From Cryptosporangium phraense (GTDB lineage Bacteria; Actinomycetota; Actinomycetes; Mycobacteriales; Cryptosporangiaceae), in contig NZ_VIRS01000025.1 in assembly GCF_006912135.1 (NCBI RefSeq), positions 1 to 64,000 on the forward strand: a stretch of 64,000 bases of DNA, written 5' to 3'. Below are positions 1-8,237 of the stretch, piece by piece; the stretch's first letter is position 1; every line of letters begins with the position of its first letter. The notes under the pieces were generated by a model, which was not told the origin of the DNA, searched no databases, and saw nothing but the letters and a program-made list of their open reading frames with translations. The position numbers were made by a program, and so were the translations under genes.

Positions 1-597
1 GCAATGGCGCTGGGCAGGTCCGAGGCTGGGCCGGCACGCGGCAGGGCCGGAGCGGTCTGGGGGCGGGCTGGCCTTGAGCGGGTGGGGTGCTTCTGTTAAG
101 CGCCGCAGCGCCGCAGCGCCGCAGCGCCGCAGCGCCGCAGCGCCGCAGCGCCGCAGCGCCGCAGCCCCGCAGCGCCGCAGCGCCGCAGCGCCGCAGCGCC
201 GCAGCCCCGCAGCGCCGCAGCGCCGCGAGCGCTTCGGAGGGCGGTGGACCACTGAGGTGATTCGCTGCCGCAGGTCGGACTGTCGTCGGGCGCGTCGGCC
301 GGTCTTGCAATAGGACCGGGATCGCGCCACTGAGCACACGGACTCCCACCCACGGCCCAGCCATCGCGAGGCGAACGTCAACTCGCGTGGCCGCCGCCGA
401 GGGCTCAGCCGCCGACGGCGAGCGGTCGTCACCGACTTCGCGCCGCTGCACACAACGGCCGGCGCTCTATCGAGCCTCCACCGCCGTCACCAGGGGCAGG
501 GCGCGTCTCGGCCGAGTGGGGGCATTCTGGCAGGTCACGGCCCGCCTCGACGCGCCCACTCGGCCTCGATGCACCCAGCCGACACAGGAAATCAGAC
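1..597. other. gene-free stretch with a tandem repeat
   Basis: I see no convincing gene here. Reading frames across 74-353 are produced by the 8-bp array and encode only low-complexity Arg/Ser/Ala/Pro/Gln repeats. Frames at 387-716 lack a ribosome binding site and any recognisable domain. The minus-strand stress-protein gene ends at 598, so the right part of the stretch is its downstream flank. The left edge of the window may cut an upstream gene that I cannot see. Confidence 0.6.
101..226. repeat. 8-bp tandem repeat array, unit CGCCGCAG, about 15.7 copies
   Basis: Consecutive copies of CGCCGCAG run without interruption. Two copies, at 165-172 and 205-212, are the variant CCCCGCAG. They lie exactly five units (40 bp) apart, which suggests that a 40-bp block was itself duplicated. 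Because 8 is not a multiple of 3, every frame through the array reads an eight-residue peptide period, so the open frames here are a by-product of the repeat. Function unknown; slipped-strand expansion is the likely origin. Confidence 0.93.
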
Positions 598-1083
598 TCA
601 GCGCAAGCCCTCGAGAACCCGCTGCGCCTCATTCAGGTACGCGGTGCTCACGAGCACGTCATAACGCCCCGCCGCCAACGAACTGCGCGACGCGAAATCG
701 CGCTGACCACCGGTGAGCGAGTGGGCAACCAGCCCGAACACCGCACCCCAGATCGCCCCGATGACGATCGCGGTCAGGATCAGCGCCACCCAACCACCGA
801 AGCTGTTGTCGGTGAACAGCCCGAGCAGCAGACCGAAGAACAGGCCGAACCAGGCGCCCGAGCCCGCACCGGCGATCGCCGCCTTGCCGAACGTCATCCG
901 GCCGATCACCTGCTCGACCAGCCGCAGGTCCGTGCCGATGATCGTCGTGTGCTCGACCGGGAACTTCTCGTCAGAGAGGTAGTCGACGGCCTTCTGCGCC
1001 GACAGGTAGTCGCCGTAGCTCGCGAGCAACGTCCGGTCGACGGCGTTGGTCGAGTCGGTCGGTGGGCCGACAGGAATGGTCAT
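598..1083 (-). CDS. YflT-like general stress membrane protein
   Basis: The 161-residue protein begins MTIPVGPPTD. Residues 22-50 (ASYGDYLSAQKAVDYLSDEK and what follows) resemble the N-terminal domain of the general stress protein 17M/YflT family, in which a segment alternating between neighbouring residues precedes a glycine-rich membrane part. Two hydrophobic segments lie at about 70-90 and 97-121. The ATG at 1083 is preferred over an upstream in-frame start at 1122 because GGAG lies just upstream of it. It is divergent from the lipoprotein gene at 1214. The family is typically stress-induced in actinomycetes; a biochemical role is not established, and I infer none. Confidence 0.75.
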   Translation of the reverse strand: MTIPVGPPTDSTNAVDRTLLASYGDYLSAQKAVDYLSDEKFPVEHTTIIGTDLRLVEQVIGRMTFGKAAIAGAGSGAWFGLFFGLLLGLFTDNSFGGWVALILTAIVIGAIWGAVFGLVAHSLTGGQRDFASRSSLAAGRYDVLVSTAYLNEAQRVLEGLR

Positions 1084-1213
1084 CACGGTCTCCAGGGCAG
1101 TGCTGACCAGCGCGGCGAGCACCGCGCTGCGTGACCACTTGTACCCTCACTCCACCGGCCGAATCGAATGTTTACTCCTCTGTGACCAGTGGGGCCGTGC
1201 CAGACTCACCGCC

Positions 1214-2614
1214 ATGTTCTTACCCGCGGGTAAGTTGCTGACCGTCGCGGCGGTGCTCCTCCTGGCTCTTCCGGCCTGCGGTACCGACGACGAGGACCCG
1301 TCCGCGCCGACGTCGTTCCGGACCTGCGAGCGGGTCGCCTGCAGCGGAACGATCGACGGCGTCGAGTACCAGTTCCGGCTGCCCCGCGTCTGGAACGGCA
1401 CCCTGCTGCTCTACTCGCACGAATATCGCCCGGCCGACCCGTTCCCGCCTGATTTCGCCCCCGGGCGCACCGACGCCCCGGTCGCCGGCGACGACCGCGC
1501 CGCCGATCGGCTGCTCGACGCGGGGTACGCGCTCGCCGGGTCGGCCTGGGAGAGCAACGGCTACGCGATCCGCGACGGAGTCCGGGCCGCCCAGCAGCTG
1601 TACGAGAAGTTCCGGAAGAACGTCGCCACGCCGGAGCGCGTCTACGTCTGGGGCGAGTCGCTCGGCGGCGTCGTCTCCGAGCTGCTGGCCGAGCGCGAAC
1701 CCTGGGTCGACGGCGCGCTCCCGATGTGTTCCACGCTGGCCGGCACCAACCCGAATTTCGACCTGGCGCTCGACGTCGCCTTCGCGTTCAAGACCTTGCT
1801 GTACCCGCGGATGCGCTTGACCGGCTACCGCAGCTACGCGGAGGCCAGGGAGACCTGGCTCGAGGTGCGGCGGCGGGCTACCGCCGCCGTGTCCGGCGGT
1901 CCGGACCAGGTCGGACGGTTGATGTTGGTCAGCGCGCTGGGCAATCAGGTCTGGAAGTCCCGGACCCACGACGACGCGACGACCGCGTCCCGGACGTCGG
2001 CCGGTCTCGACATCCTGTTCGAGGTCATGGGGTTCGCGACGGTCGGCCGGTTCGACCTGGAGAGGCGGGTCGGCGGCAACCCGTCGACGAACGTCGGCGC
2101 GCGGTACGGGCAGCGGATCTCGGCCCAGGAGAGGCGGGAGATGGCATTCGTCGACCCGGGCGGGCTCGACGAGCACCTGGCCGAGCTGACGGCGGCGCCG
2201 CGGGTGGCCGCGGATCCGATCGCGCGGGCCCAGGCGCAGCGGCTCGGCGATCCGACCGGCGCGCTCCGGGTCCCGACGATCACGCTGCACACCGGTTACG
2301 ACGCGACCGCGATCGTGCAGAACGAGACCGTGTTCGGGAACCGGGCGCTGCGGAGCGCCGGCCGGACCGGCGACCTGCTGCAGGTCTATACGACGCCGCC
2401 GGCCCGCTACTCGACCGCGCCGTACGGTGCCGGTCACTGCAACTTCACGACGGACGAGCGCGTGGGTGTCGTGTCGAACCTGGATCGCTGGGTCCGCACC
2501 GGCGACCGGCCGACCCTCACCGACCTGGCCGTAGCCATGAGGGGCACGTCCCCGTCCACCGGCTTCGACCCCCTCTTCACGCCGGGCCCGTGGCCGGCCG
2601 AACGAGAGCTCTGA
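1214..2614 (+). CDS. lipoprotein alpha/beta hydrolase
   Basis: This 466-residue protein has an N-terminal lipoprotein-type signal (hydrophobic residues 8-21, then Cys22 in LALPAC), so it is probably anchored on the outer face of the membrane. The start at 1214 places the lysine and hydrophobic core correctly; longer in-frame starts upstream would bury the signal. The nucleophile elbow GESLGG gives Ser149 as the probable catalytic serine, and GAGHCNF near the C terminus offers His408. This fits a serine hydrolase (esterase or peptidase-like) of the alpha/beta fold. Substrate unknown. The gene stands alone, divergent from the stress-protein gene, and is followed by a C-rich gap. Confidence 0.75.
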   Translation: MFLPAGKLLTVAAVLLLALPACGTDDEDPSAPTSFRTCERVACSGTIDGVEYQFRLPRVWNGTLLLYSHEYRPADPFPPDFAPGRTDAPVAGDDRAADRLLDAGYALAGSAWESNGYAIRDGVRAAQQLYEKFRKNVATPERVYVWGESLGGVVSELLAEREPWVDGALPMCSTLAGTNPNFDLALDVAFAFKTLLYPRMRLTGYRSYAEARETWLEVRRRATAAVSGGPDQVGRLMLVSALGNQVWKSRTHDDATTASRTSAGLDILFEVMGFATVGRFDLERRVGGNPSTNVGARYGQRISAQERREMAFVDPGGLDEHLAELTAAPRVAADPIARAQAQRLGDPTGALRVPTITLHTGYDATAIVQNETVFGNRALRSAGRTGDLLQVYTTPPARYSTAPYGAGHCNFTTDERVGVVSNLDRWVRTGDRPTLTDLAVAMRGTSPSTGFDPLFTPGPWPAEREL

Positions 2615-2698
2615 CCCCGACCCGGCCCTCCCGAAGATGGTGTGGCGCGGTGGGTTTGAGTCCGCGGTGGCCTACCCCCCCACCCCCAACAAACCCGC

Positions 2699-3916
2699 CT
2701 AAGAAACCGACGCCGGTACCGGCGCATCCGCTCGACTCCCGGACCTCGCCAACACCCCCGCCACCAGCACACTCCCGACCGCAATCCCCACCGCCACCAC
2801 CGCCGTATGCGTCAACGAATACGGACGCCACGCCAACACCGCACCAACCTCCACCACCCCCGCCGCCCACAACGGCGACGCCACCCACCTCGACCCACCG
2901 GCGATCCGGGCCGTCAACAACAAATTCACCAACGCCCACCCGGCCCCGGCAGCCGCGAACAACCACGCCTCATCCGCCAGCCCGGAATACGACCCCTTAC
3001 CCGCCACCGAGACCGCGAACCCGCCGAAGACCACGCACGCCCCCACCGCCACCAGCCCGACGAACCCCACGACGAGCATGCTCAGCGGCAACGCCCGGCG
3101 ATGTCCCTGAGCCAGCCGGGGCAGCGCCACGACGCCGACGACCTGGGGCGCCCAGTACGCGGCATTGGTCAGGATGGCCCCAACCGCGTACTCCCCACTG
3201 ACATCGGCCGGCAGCACCGCCCGGGCCAGCAGCAGATCGGCGTTCACCAGCGCCAGCATGGCCAGCATCGCGCTGCACGCCCCGAGCATCTCGCCGACCC
3301 GGGGCTCCCCGGCCGGCCCACCCCGGCGCACCGGCGCCGACAACCGGTACGCCACCGCGAGAGCCAGCACGCCCCCGATCGCGACGCCCAGCATCGTCGT
3401 GAACGCGCTCCGGCCGATCAACAGCCCGGCGAGCCCGCCCCCCGACCGTCCGAAGGCGACCACGCCGGTGAGCACGGCGAGACGTCCGAATCGTTCGGAT
3501 CCCTGCAGTAACCCCAGGTGGATCCCGGCCGCGTTCAGCGGCCCGACCGCGGCCGCGAGCGCGAGCGCGGGCCAGAGGCCCGGCAGGTGCAGCACCGCGG
3601 TGATCACCGGCGACGCGAGGACCAGCACCGCGGACGTCGCAACCGACAGTCGCACCCCCAGCGCCACCAGACGCGACGGGTCGGTGTCGCCCTTCGCGGT
3701 GCGGACCGCGGCCGCGGTCTGCGTGCCGACCTGCAGCACGGTCGCGACCGTGAGCAGCGCGATCAGGGCCCCGAGAGCACCGTTCTCGCCCGCGTCGAGC
3801 AGCCAGTTGCCGGAGAGCCGCAGTCCGTACGCGAGCACGTTCGCGGCCATCGCGGCGGCCGCGACGAGCGCGGCCCCGGCGGCGAAACGAACGGTGCTCG
3901 GTTGCGGCGAGGTCAT
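2699..3916 (-). CDS. polytopic membrane protein, flippase-like (polysaccharide export type)
   Basis: A 405-residue, very hydrophobic protein with about 12 predicted membrane helices. Its N-terminal region (long small-residue helices, a GxLGAL stretch and a charged cytoplasmic loop) resembles Wzx/MATE-like lipid-linked glycan flippases. Start at 3916 (MTSPQPSTVR) is chosen because AGGGAG lies seven bases upstream; a GTG five codons earlier overlaps that site. It is divergent from the GT-C-like gene at 4014 with 97 bp between starts, so they may share regulation. In that setting a role in moving a polyprenyl-linked sugar or glycan across the membrane is plausible but inferred. Family assignment rests on topology more than motifs. 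The 3' end lies in very C-rich DNA. Confidence 0.6.
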   Translation of the reverse strand: MTSPQPSTVRFAAGAALVAAAAMAANVLAYGLRLSGNWLLDAGENGALGALIALLTVATVLQVGTQTAAAVRTAKGDTDPSRLVALGVRLSVATSAVLVLASPVITAVLHLPGLWPALALAAAVGPLNAAGIHLGLLQGSERFGRLAVLTGVVAFGRSGGGLAGLLIGRSAFTTMLGVAIGGVLALAVAYRLSAPVRRGGPAGEPRVGEMLGACSAMLAMLALVNADLLLARAVLPADVSGEYAVGAILTNAAYWAPQVVGVVALPRLAQGHRRALPLSMLVVGFVGLVAVGACVVFGGFAVSVAGKGSYSGLADEAWLFAAAGAGWALVNLLLTARIAGGSRWVASPLWAAGVVEVGAVLAWRPYSLTHTAVVAVGIAVGSVLVAGVLARSGSRADAPVPASVS

Positions 3917-4013
3917 GTGGCTCCCTTGCACGGGGCGTCCGGATACGGTGAGGGTGCCCAGCCTAGCTACTGGCGGGTAAGTAGTGGGGTGACTGCGACA
4001 GGTCGGAGGGCGC

Positions 4014-5735
4014 GTGGCTCGCGGTCGTGCCGAGCACGTGCTCGCCGCGGTGCTGGCTCTGCTGATGCTGGCCCCGGTGTTGAGGCCCGGGTACGTGCTG
4101 GCCTACGACCAGGTCGCGACCCCCCGGGTGCCGTTCACCGCGGCCACGCTCGGGTGGGGGGACGGGCTCCCTCGCGCGGTTCCGCAGGACGCGGTCGTGG
4201 CGGCGCTGAGTCTCGCCGTGCCCGGGTGGGTGGTGCAGGTCGTCGCGGTGGTGGCGATCGTGTGGCTGGCCGTCGTGGGTGCGGCTCGGCTGGTGCCGAG
4301 CGATCGGGTGCTCGTGCGGCTGGTGGCGGGGGCCGCGTACGGATGGAACGCGTACGTCGCCGAGCGGCTCCTGATCGGACACTGGGGGTTGCTCCTCGGC
4401 TACGCGGCGCTGCCGTGGATCGTCCGGTCGGCCCTCGCGGCCCGCTCCGGGGCGCACCCGGCGCCGGTCGTCGCCTGGTCCGCGCTGGCCGCGCTCACCC
4501 CGACCGGCGGCCTGCTGGCCGCCATCACCGCCACCGCCGTCCTCTGCCGCCCCGTCGCCCATTCGGACGTCACCCGAGCCCCCGACGAGCCCCGGGCGGA
4601 CGAGTACCGGGCGCGGCCCGGCTGGGCGTTGGCGGTGGTGGCCCTGAACGCGCCCTGGGTGATCGCGGGCGCGGTGGCGAAGGTCAGCGCGGTCTCCGAC
4701 CCCGACGGGGTCCCGGCGTTCGCGGCCCGCGCCGAGAACTGGTCCGGGACGCTCGGCGCACTGCTCGGGCTGGGCGGGATCTGGAACGCCGAGACCGTTC
4801 CGGCCAGCCGCACGTCCGCGGCCGCCCCGCTGTTCACGCTGATCGTCCTCGCGGTCGCCGTCGTCGGGCTGCGCCCGCTCGCCGCCCGATGGGGCCGGGC
4901 CTCGTTCCTCACGGTCGCGGCCGTTGCCGCGGGTGGCTTCCTCATCGCTGCCGCGGGCGCGCTACCCGGCGGCCCGAGTTTCCTCGGCGCGGTCGTGGCG
5001 CACGTCCCGGGCTCCGGCCTGCTCCGCGACGGCCAGAAGTTCCTCGCCCCGTACGCGCTCCTGCTGGCGATCTGCTTCGCCCTCGGAACCGAGCGCCTCG
5101 TCCCGCATCGGGGCCGACTGCCGGCGGCCGTGCTCGCGCTCGCGCTCCTGTACCCCGTGCTCGTGCTTCCCGACCTGGCCTGGGGCGGGGCCGGACGCCT
5201 CTCCTCCGTTCACTACCCGGCCGACTGGGACCGCGCCGCCCGCGAGCTGCGACGCGATCCGCACGGGTCGCTCGTCGTGCTCCCGTTCTCGTCGTTCCGC
5301 GCGTTTCCCTGGAACGGCGACCGCACGGTGCTCGACCCCGCCCCGCGCTACTTCCCGGTCGACGTCGTCGTCGAGGACTCACTCACGGTCGGGCCGGACA
5401 CGGTCTCCGGCGAGAGCCCCCGCGCCCGGGAGGTGGGCGACGCGCTCGCCGCGGGAAGATCCCTGGCCACCGCCCGGATCACCTGGGTCCTGGTCGAGCG
5501 CACCACGCCCGGTTCGGTCCCGCCGTCCGCCCTCGACGGTTTCCACCCGGTCGTGAACGGCCCCGAGCTGACGCTCTACCGCGCCGACTCAGCTCCCCGC
5601 GCCGACCAGCGCCCTGAAACGGTACGGAAGGTTTCGATCCTCACCGGTTACGGCATCGCGGTTGTCGTTCTGCTGGCGGCCTTGGCATCATGGGCGCTTG
5701 CTCGCCGCTCCCTGGTCAGCCCTCGCCCCGACTAG
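4014..5735 (+). CDS. GT-C-like integral membrane glycosyltransferase (Rv0226c-type)
   Basis: This 573-residue protein has a hydrophobic N-terminal helix followed by RPGYVLAYDQVATP (residues 24-37), which places an Asp in the first extracytoplasmic loop as in GT-C enzymes, then GWGDGLPRAVPQDAVV, and many further membrane helices. The C-terminal part (about 400-530) is a soluble extracytoplasmic domain before a last helix at about 545-565. Length and position match the mycobacterial Rv0226c type. It starts with GTG preceded by GGAGG. By family it would use a polyprenyl-phosphate sugar donor outside the membrane; the sugar is unknown. It precedes the DUF2613 peptide and the glycosyltransferase/aftD genes. 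Confidence 0.65.
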   Translation: MARGRAEHVLAAVLALLMLAPVLRPGYVLAYDQVATPRVPFTAATLGWGDGLPRAVPQDAVVAALSLAVPGWVVQVVAVVAIVWLAVVGAARLVPSDRVLVRLVAGAAYGWNAYVAERLLIGHWGLLLGYAALPWIVRSALAARSGAHPAPVVAWSALAALTPTGGLLAAITATAVLCRPVAHSDVTRAPDEPRADEYRARPGWALAVVALNAPWVIAGAVAKVSAVSDPDGVPAFAARAENWSGTLGALLGLGGIWNAETVPASRTSAAAPLFTLIVLAVAVVGLRPLAARWGRASFLTVAAVAAGGFLIAAAGALPGGPSFLGAVVAHVPGSGLLRDGQKFLAPYALLLAICFALGTERLVPHRGRLPAAVLALALLYPVLVLPDLAWGGAGRLSSVHYPADWDRAARELRRDPHGSLVVLPFSSFRAFPWNGDRTVLDPAPRYFPVDVVVEDSLTVGPDTVSGESPRAREVGDALAAGRSLATARITWVLVERTTPGSVPPSALDGFHPVVNGPELTLYRADSAPRADQRPETVRKVSILTGYGIAVVVLLAALASWALARRSLVSPRPD

Positions 5736-5841
5736 ACGGGTCACCAAAACCGGTTTCCCGTCACGGCATTGGGTACAAGACTTCCCGAGCGCAGCTACTG
5801 CTTGGTAACGTCACCCCCGCGTCATATTGGAGGGAGCCGTA

Positions 5842-5991
5842 ATGAGCTCGTTTCTCTCGATCATCGTCGCTGCCGTGATCGGCGTCGTACTTGCGGTGGC
5901 GACCACCATCGGGATCGTGAGCGTCACCAAGCAGTCGCCCGACAACACGCCGGCGGTGAGCAAGCCACTGGTGCAGTACGGGCACCGCTAA
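5842..5991 (+). CDS. DUF2613 small membrane peptide (Rv0236A-like)
   Basis: A 49-residue protein, MSSFLSIIVAAVIGVVLAVA onward, with one N-terminal hydrophobic helix (residues 4-28) and a short hydrophilic tail ending VQYGHR. The ATG at 5842 follows a strong GGAGGGA site. It matches the DUF2613 family of tiny actinobacterial secreted or membrane proteins; in mycobacteria Rv0236A sits beside aftD, as a similar gene does here. It is followed by a strong terminator at 6020. Function unknown; the conserved neighbourhood suggests a link to the arabinofuranosyltransferase machinery. Confidence 0.8.
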   Translation: MSSFLSIIVAAVIGVVLAVATTIGIVSVTKQSPDNTPAVSKPLVQYGHR

Positions 5992-6019
5992 AGGGCGGCT
6001 GACCAGGAGCTTCACGAGT

Positions 6020-6067
6020 AAGGGTCGGCCCGGCTGTCGTCTCGCGACGATAGCCGGGCCGACCCTT
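6020..6067 (+). terminator. strong stem-loop terminator after the DUF2613 gene
   Basis: Two 21-base arms (6020-6040 and 6047-6067) pair throughout with a single G-U wobble around the loop CTCGCG, and the right arm ends in TTT. The left arm begins with AA, so it could also act on transcripts from the right, although the minus-strand gene ending at 6266 is nearly 200 bp away. Confidence 0.85.
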
Positions 6068-6265
6068 TCCCATGCCCACGGTATGAATGAGTCACCGCGT
6101 TTTTGGTATGCCGATGACAATTCAGCGAAAGCTCATTCGTATTAGCTCCAACTCAAAGCAGAGAAATACCCGGTCCATTGCCCCCGGTGCACAATTGATG
6201 ACGTAAAGTAATCGACAAAACGGGCACCTGGTACCGCGCGGTCCCAGTTCGCCCCAACCCGGCGA

Positions 6266-7369
6266 TCAGCCGGTGATCTCGTCCACCAACGCCGCAAATC
6301 GCTTGCCGGTCTCGTCCCAGGTGAAACGTCCGGCGTGGGCACGGGCGGTCTCGCCCATCGCCGTCCGTAACGCGGGATCGGCGACGAGCCGAGCGCAGAG
6401 CGCGAGGAACTCCTCCTCGCTGTCGGCGAGGAAGCCGGTCTCGCCGTCGACGACCGACTCCGCAACGCCACCGGCGTTCCGGAAGGCGACGGCCGGGGTG
6501 CCGTGGGCCGCGGCCTCGATCACCGAGAGCCCCCACCCCTCCTTCAGCGAGGGGACCAGCATGGCCCACGACTCGGCGAGCAGACGCTGCTTCTCGCCCT
6601 CGTCGACGAACCCGGCGAACCGCACCCGGTCGCTGACCCCCAGCCGGGCCGCCTCCTCGCGTAACGGCTCCAGCCACCAGCCCTGACCGGCCACGACCAG
6701 GCGCACCCCGGGCAGCGCGGCGACGACCCGCAACGCCACCTCGACGCGCTTGTGCGGCACCAGCCGCCCCAGCACCAGCAGCGTCGGCTCGGCCGAGCGG
6801 GGCGCGAGCGCGCCCACCGCGGGTGGCGTCCCGTTGTGGATGATCGTGATCCGCTCGGGGTCGACCCCCAGGGAAGACAGCTCGTTCCGCGTCGACTCGG
6901 ACACCGCCACGTACCGGCAGCCGCGGTGCACCCGCGGCGAGAGCCAGGACTCCACCCACCACCCGAACCGGGCCGCCAGCGGCCCGAGCACGACCCGCCA
7001 CTGCTCCCGGTGCACGTGGTGCACGAGCAGGACGACCGGCCTCCGGGCGTACAGCCGGGACAGGAACGGCAGCCCGTTCTGGACGTCGATCACCATCGCC
7101 GGCCGCCCGAGCCGCCCGCGTAAGTACTCCCAGGCCGCCCGCGCGTACACGGTGTGCCGCCCGCCCCGGCGCACGATCCGGACGCCGTCCGGGGTCCGCT
7201 CTTCGGGCGCGCCGTGCGAGTGCGCAGCGCACATGATCGTCACCGCGTGGCCACGCCGAGCGAGCGAGGCCGCCACCTGTTCCGCGTACAGCTCGGAGCC
7301 GCCGCCCTCGGGATTGCGTAAATCCCGCCAGTTCAAAATGAGTACGGCGGGTAGAGCAGCGGTTTCCAC
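6266..7369 (-). CDS. GT4-type glycosyltransferase (Rv0225-like)
   Basis: About 367 residues. The N-terminal GT-B domain contains NWRDLRNPEGGGSELYAEQV, a glycine-rich loop typical of retaining glycosyltransferases of family 4. The C-terminal domain has VLGRLVPHKRVEVAL and the EX7E motif EGWGLSVIE, which binds the nucleotide-sugar donor. A cytosolic or membrane-associated enzyme. I place the start at the GTG 7369 because GGGAG lies seven bases upstream; a TTG at 7387 would put that site inside the gene. It diverges from the methyltransferase at 7446, an arrangement seen around Rv0224c/Rv0225 in Mycobacterium. Acceptor and sugar are unknown; a role in envelope glycan assembly is inferred from neighbours. 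Confidence 0.85.
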   Translation of the reverse strand: METAALPAVLILNWRDLRNPEGGGSELYAEQVAASLARRGHAVTIMCAAHSHGAPEERTPDGVRIVRRGGRHTVYARAAWEYLRGRLGRPAMVIDVQNGLPFLSRLYARRPVVLLVHHVHREQWRVVLGPLAARFGWWVESWLSPRVHRGCRYVAVSESTRNELSSLGVDPERITIIHNGTPPAVGALAPRSAEPTLLVLGRLVPHKRVEVALRVVAALPGVRLVVAGQGWWLEPLREEAARLGVSDRVRFAGFVDEGEKQRLLAESWAMLVPSLKEGWGLSVIEAAAHGTPAVAFRNAGGVAESVVDGETGFLADSEEEFLALCARLVADPALRTAMGETARAHAGRFTWDETGKRFAALVDEITG

Positions 7370-7445
7370 CACGCGTCTCCCTACCAATCAGTAACCTTGC
7401 CGCGACACCGTACGACACTTGGCCCGTCCGGAGGGACGAATCGCG

Positions 7446-8237
7446 TTGATCGACGTTTCAGGGAGCTCGACCGGCATCGCGGCCGACGGGCGCCGACTGG
7501 TCGTGCCGCCGCCCGGTACGTTCCGTCGCTCGGTGGAGCTGTTCAAGGCGTTCCGGGTCGAACAGACCGACCCCGACTACTTCTACGGCATGCTCGCGGC
7601 CGACTCGGCGCGCCAGGTGAGCCAGTACACCGACCTCGACGGCAAGACGCTGCTCGACGTCGGCGGCGGCCCCGGCTACTTCGCCGACGCGTTCCGCCGG
7701 GCCGGCGCGAGCTACCTGGGAATCGACGCTGACCTGGGCGAACTCGCCGCACGCAGCGAACCGGGGCCGGGCACGGTGCTGGGTAGTGGCATGGCGCTGC
7801 CGATCCGCACCGGGTCGATCGACGTCTGCTACTCGTCGAACGTCCTGGAGCACGTCGACAAACCGGAACTCATGGCCGACGAGATGGTCCGAGTGACCAA
7901 ACCGGACGGACTCGTCTATCTGTCGTACATGCTCTGGTGGGGCCCCTTCGGCGGACACGAGACCGCACCCTGGCATTACTTGGGCGGGCACTACGCGGCT
8001 CGCCGATACGCCCGCAAAGAGGGCCATCCACCGAAGAACGTGTTCGGTGAGAGCCTGTTCCGGATCACCGCGACGAGGATGATCCGCTGGGCAAAACAGC
8101 GTCGCTCCACCGGTAAGGTCGAGGTCCTCGATATCGTCCCGCGCTACCACCCCAACGGCGCCAAGTGGGTGGTCCACGTGCCTGGTGTACGGGAGATCGT
8201 GACCTGGAACCTCGTGCTCGTGTTGAGGGCTCGGTGA
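7446..8237 (+). CDS. class I SAM-dependent methyltransferase (Rv0224c-like)
   Basis: The protein of about 263 residues contains the SAM-binding motif LLDVGGGPGYF, an acidic residue after strand 2 (YLGIDAD), and SSNVLEHVDKPELMADEMVR at the position of motif II/III. These are typical of class I methyltransferases. A TTG start at 7446 is preferred because GGAGGG lies ten bases upstream; a TTG at 7419 would put that site inside the gene. The stop overlaps the GTG start of the aftD homologue by four bases (GTGA), so the two are probably translationally coupled. The Rv0224c family is linked by position to the arabinan pathway; the methyl acceptor is not known. Confidence 0.85.
   Translation: MIDVSGSSTGIAADGRRLVVPPPGTFRRSVELFKAFRVEQTDPDYFYGMLAADSARQVSQYTDLDGKTLLDVGGGPGYFADAFRRAGASYLGIDADLGELAARSEPGPGTVLGSGMALPIRTGSIDVCYSSNVLEHVDKPELMADEMVRVTKPDGLVYLSYMLWWGPFGGHETAPWHYLGGHYAARRYARKEGHPPKNVFGESLFRITATRMIRWAKQRRSTGKVEVLDIVPRYHPNGAKWVVHVPGVREIVTWNLVLVLRAR

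Noticed and set aside
101-226. CRISPR array
   Set aside because: Units are 8 bp with no spacers, and no cas gene is present.
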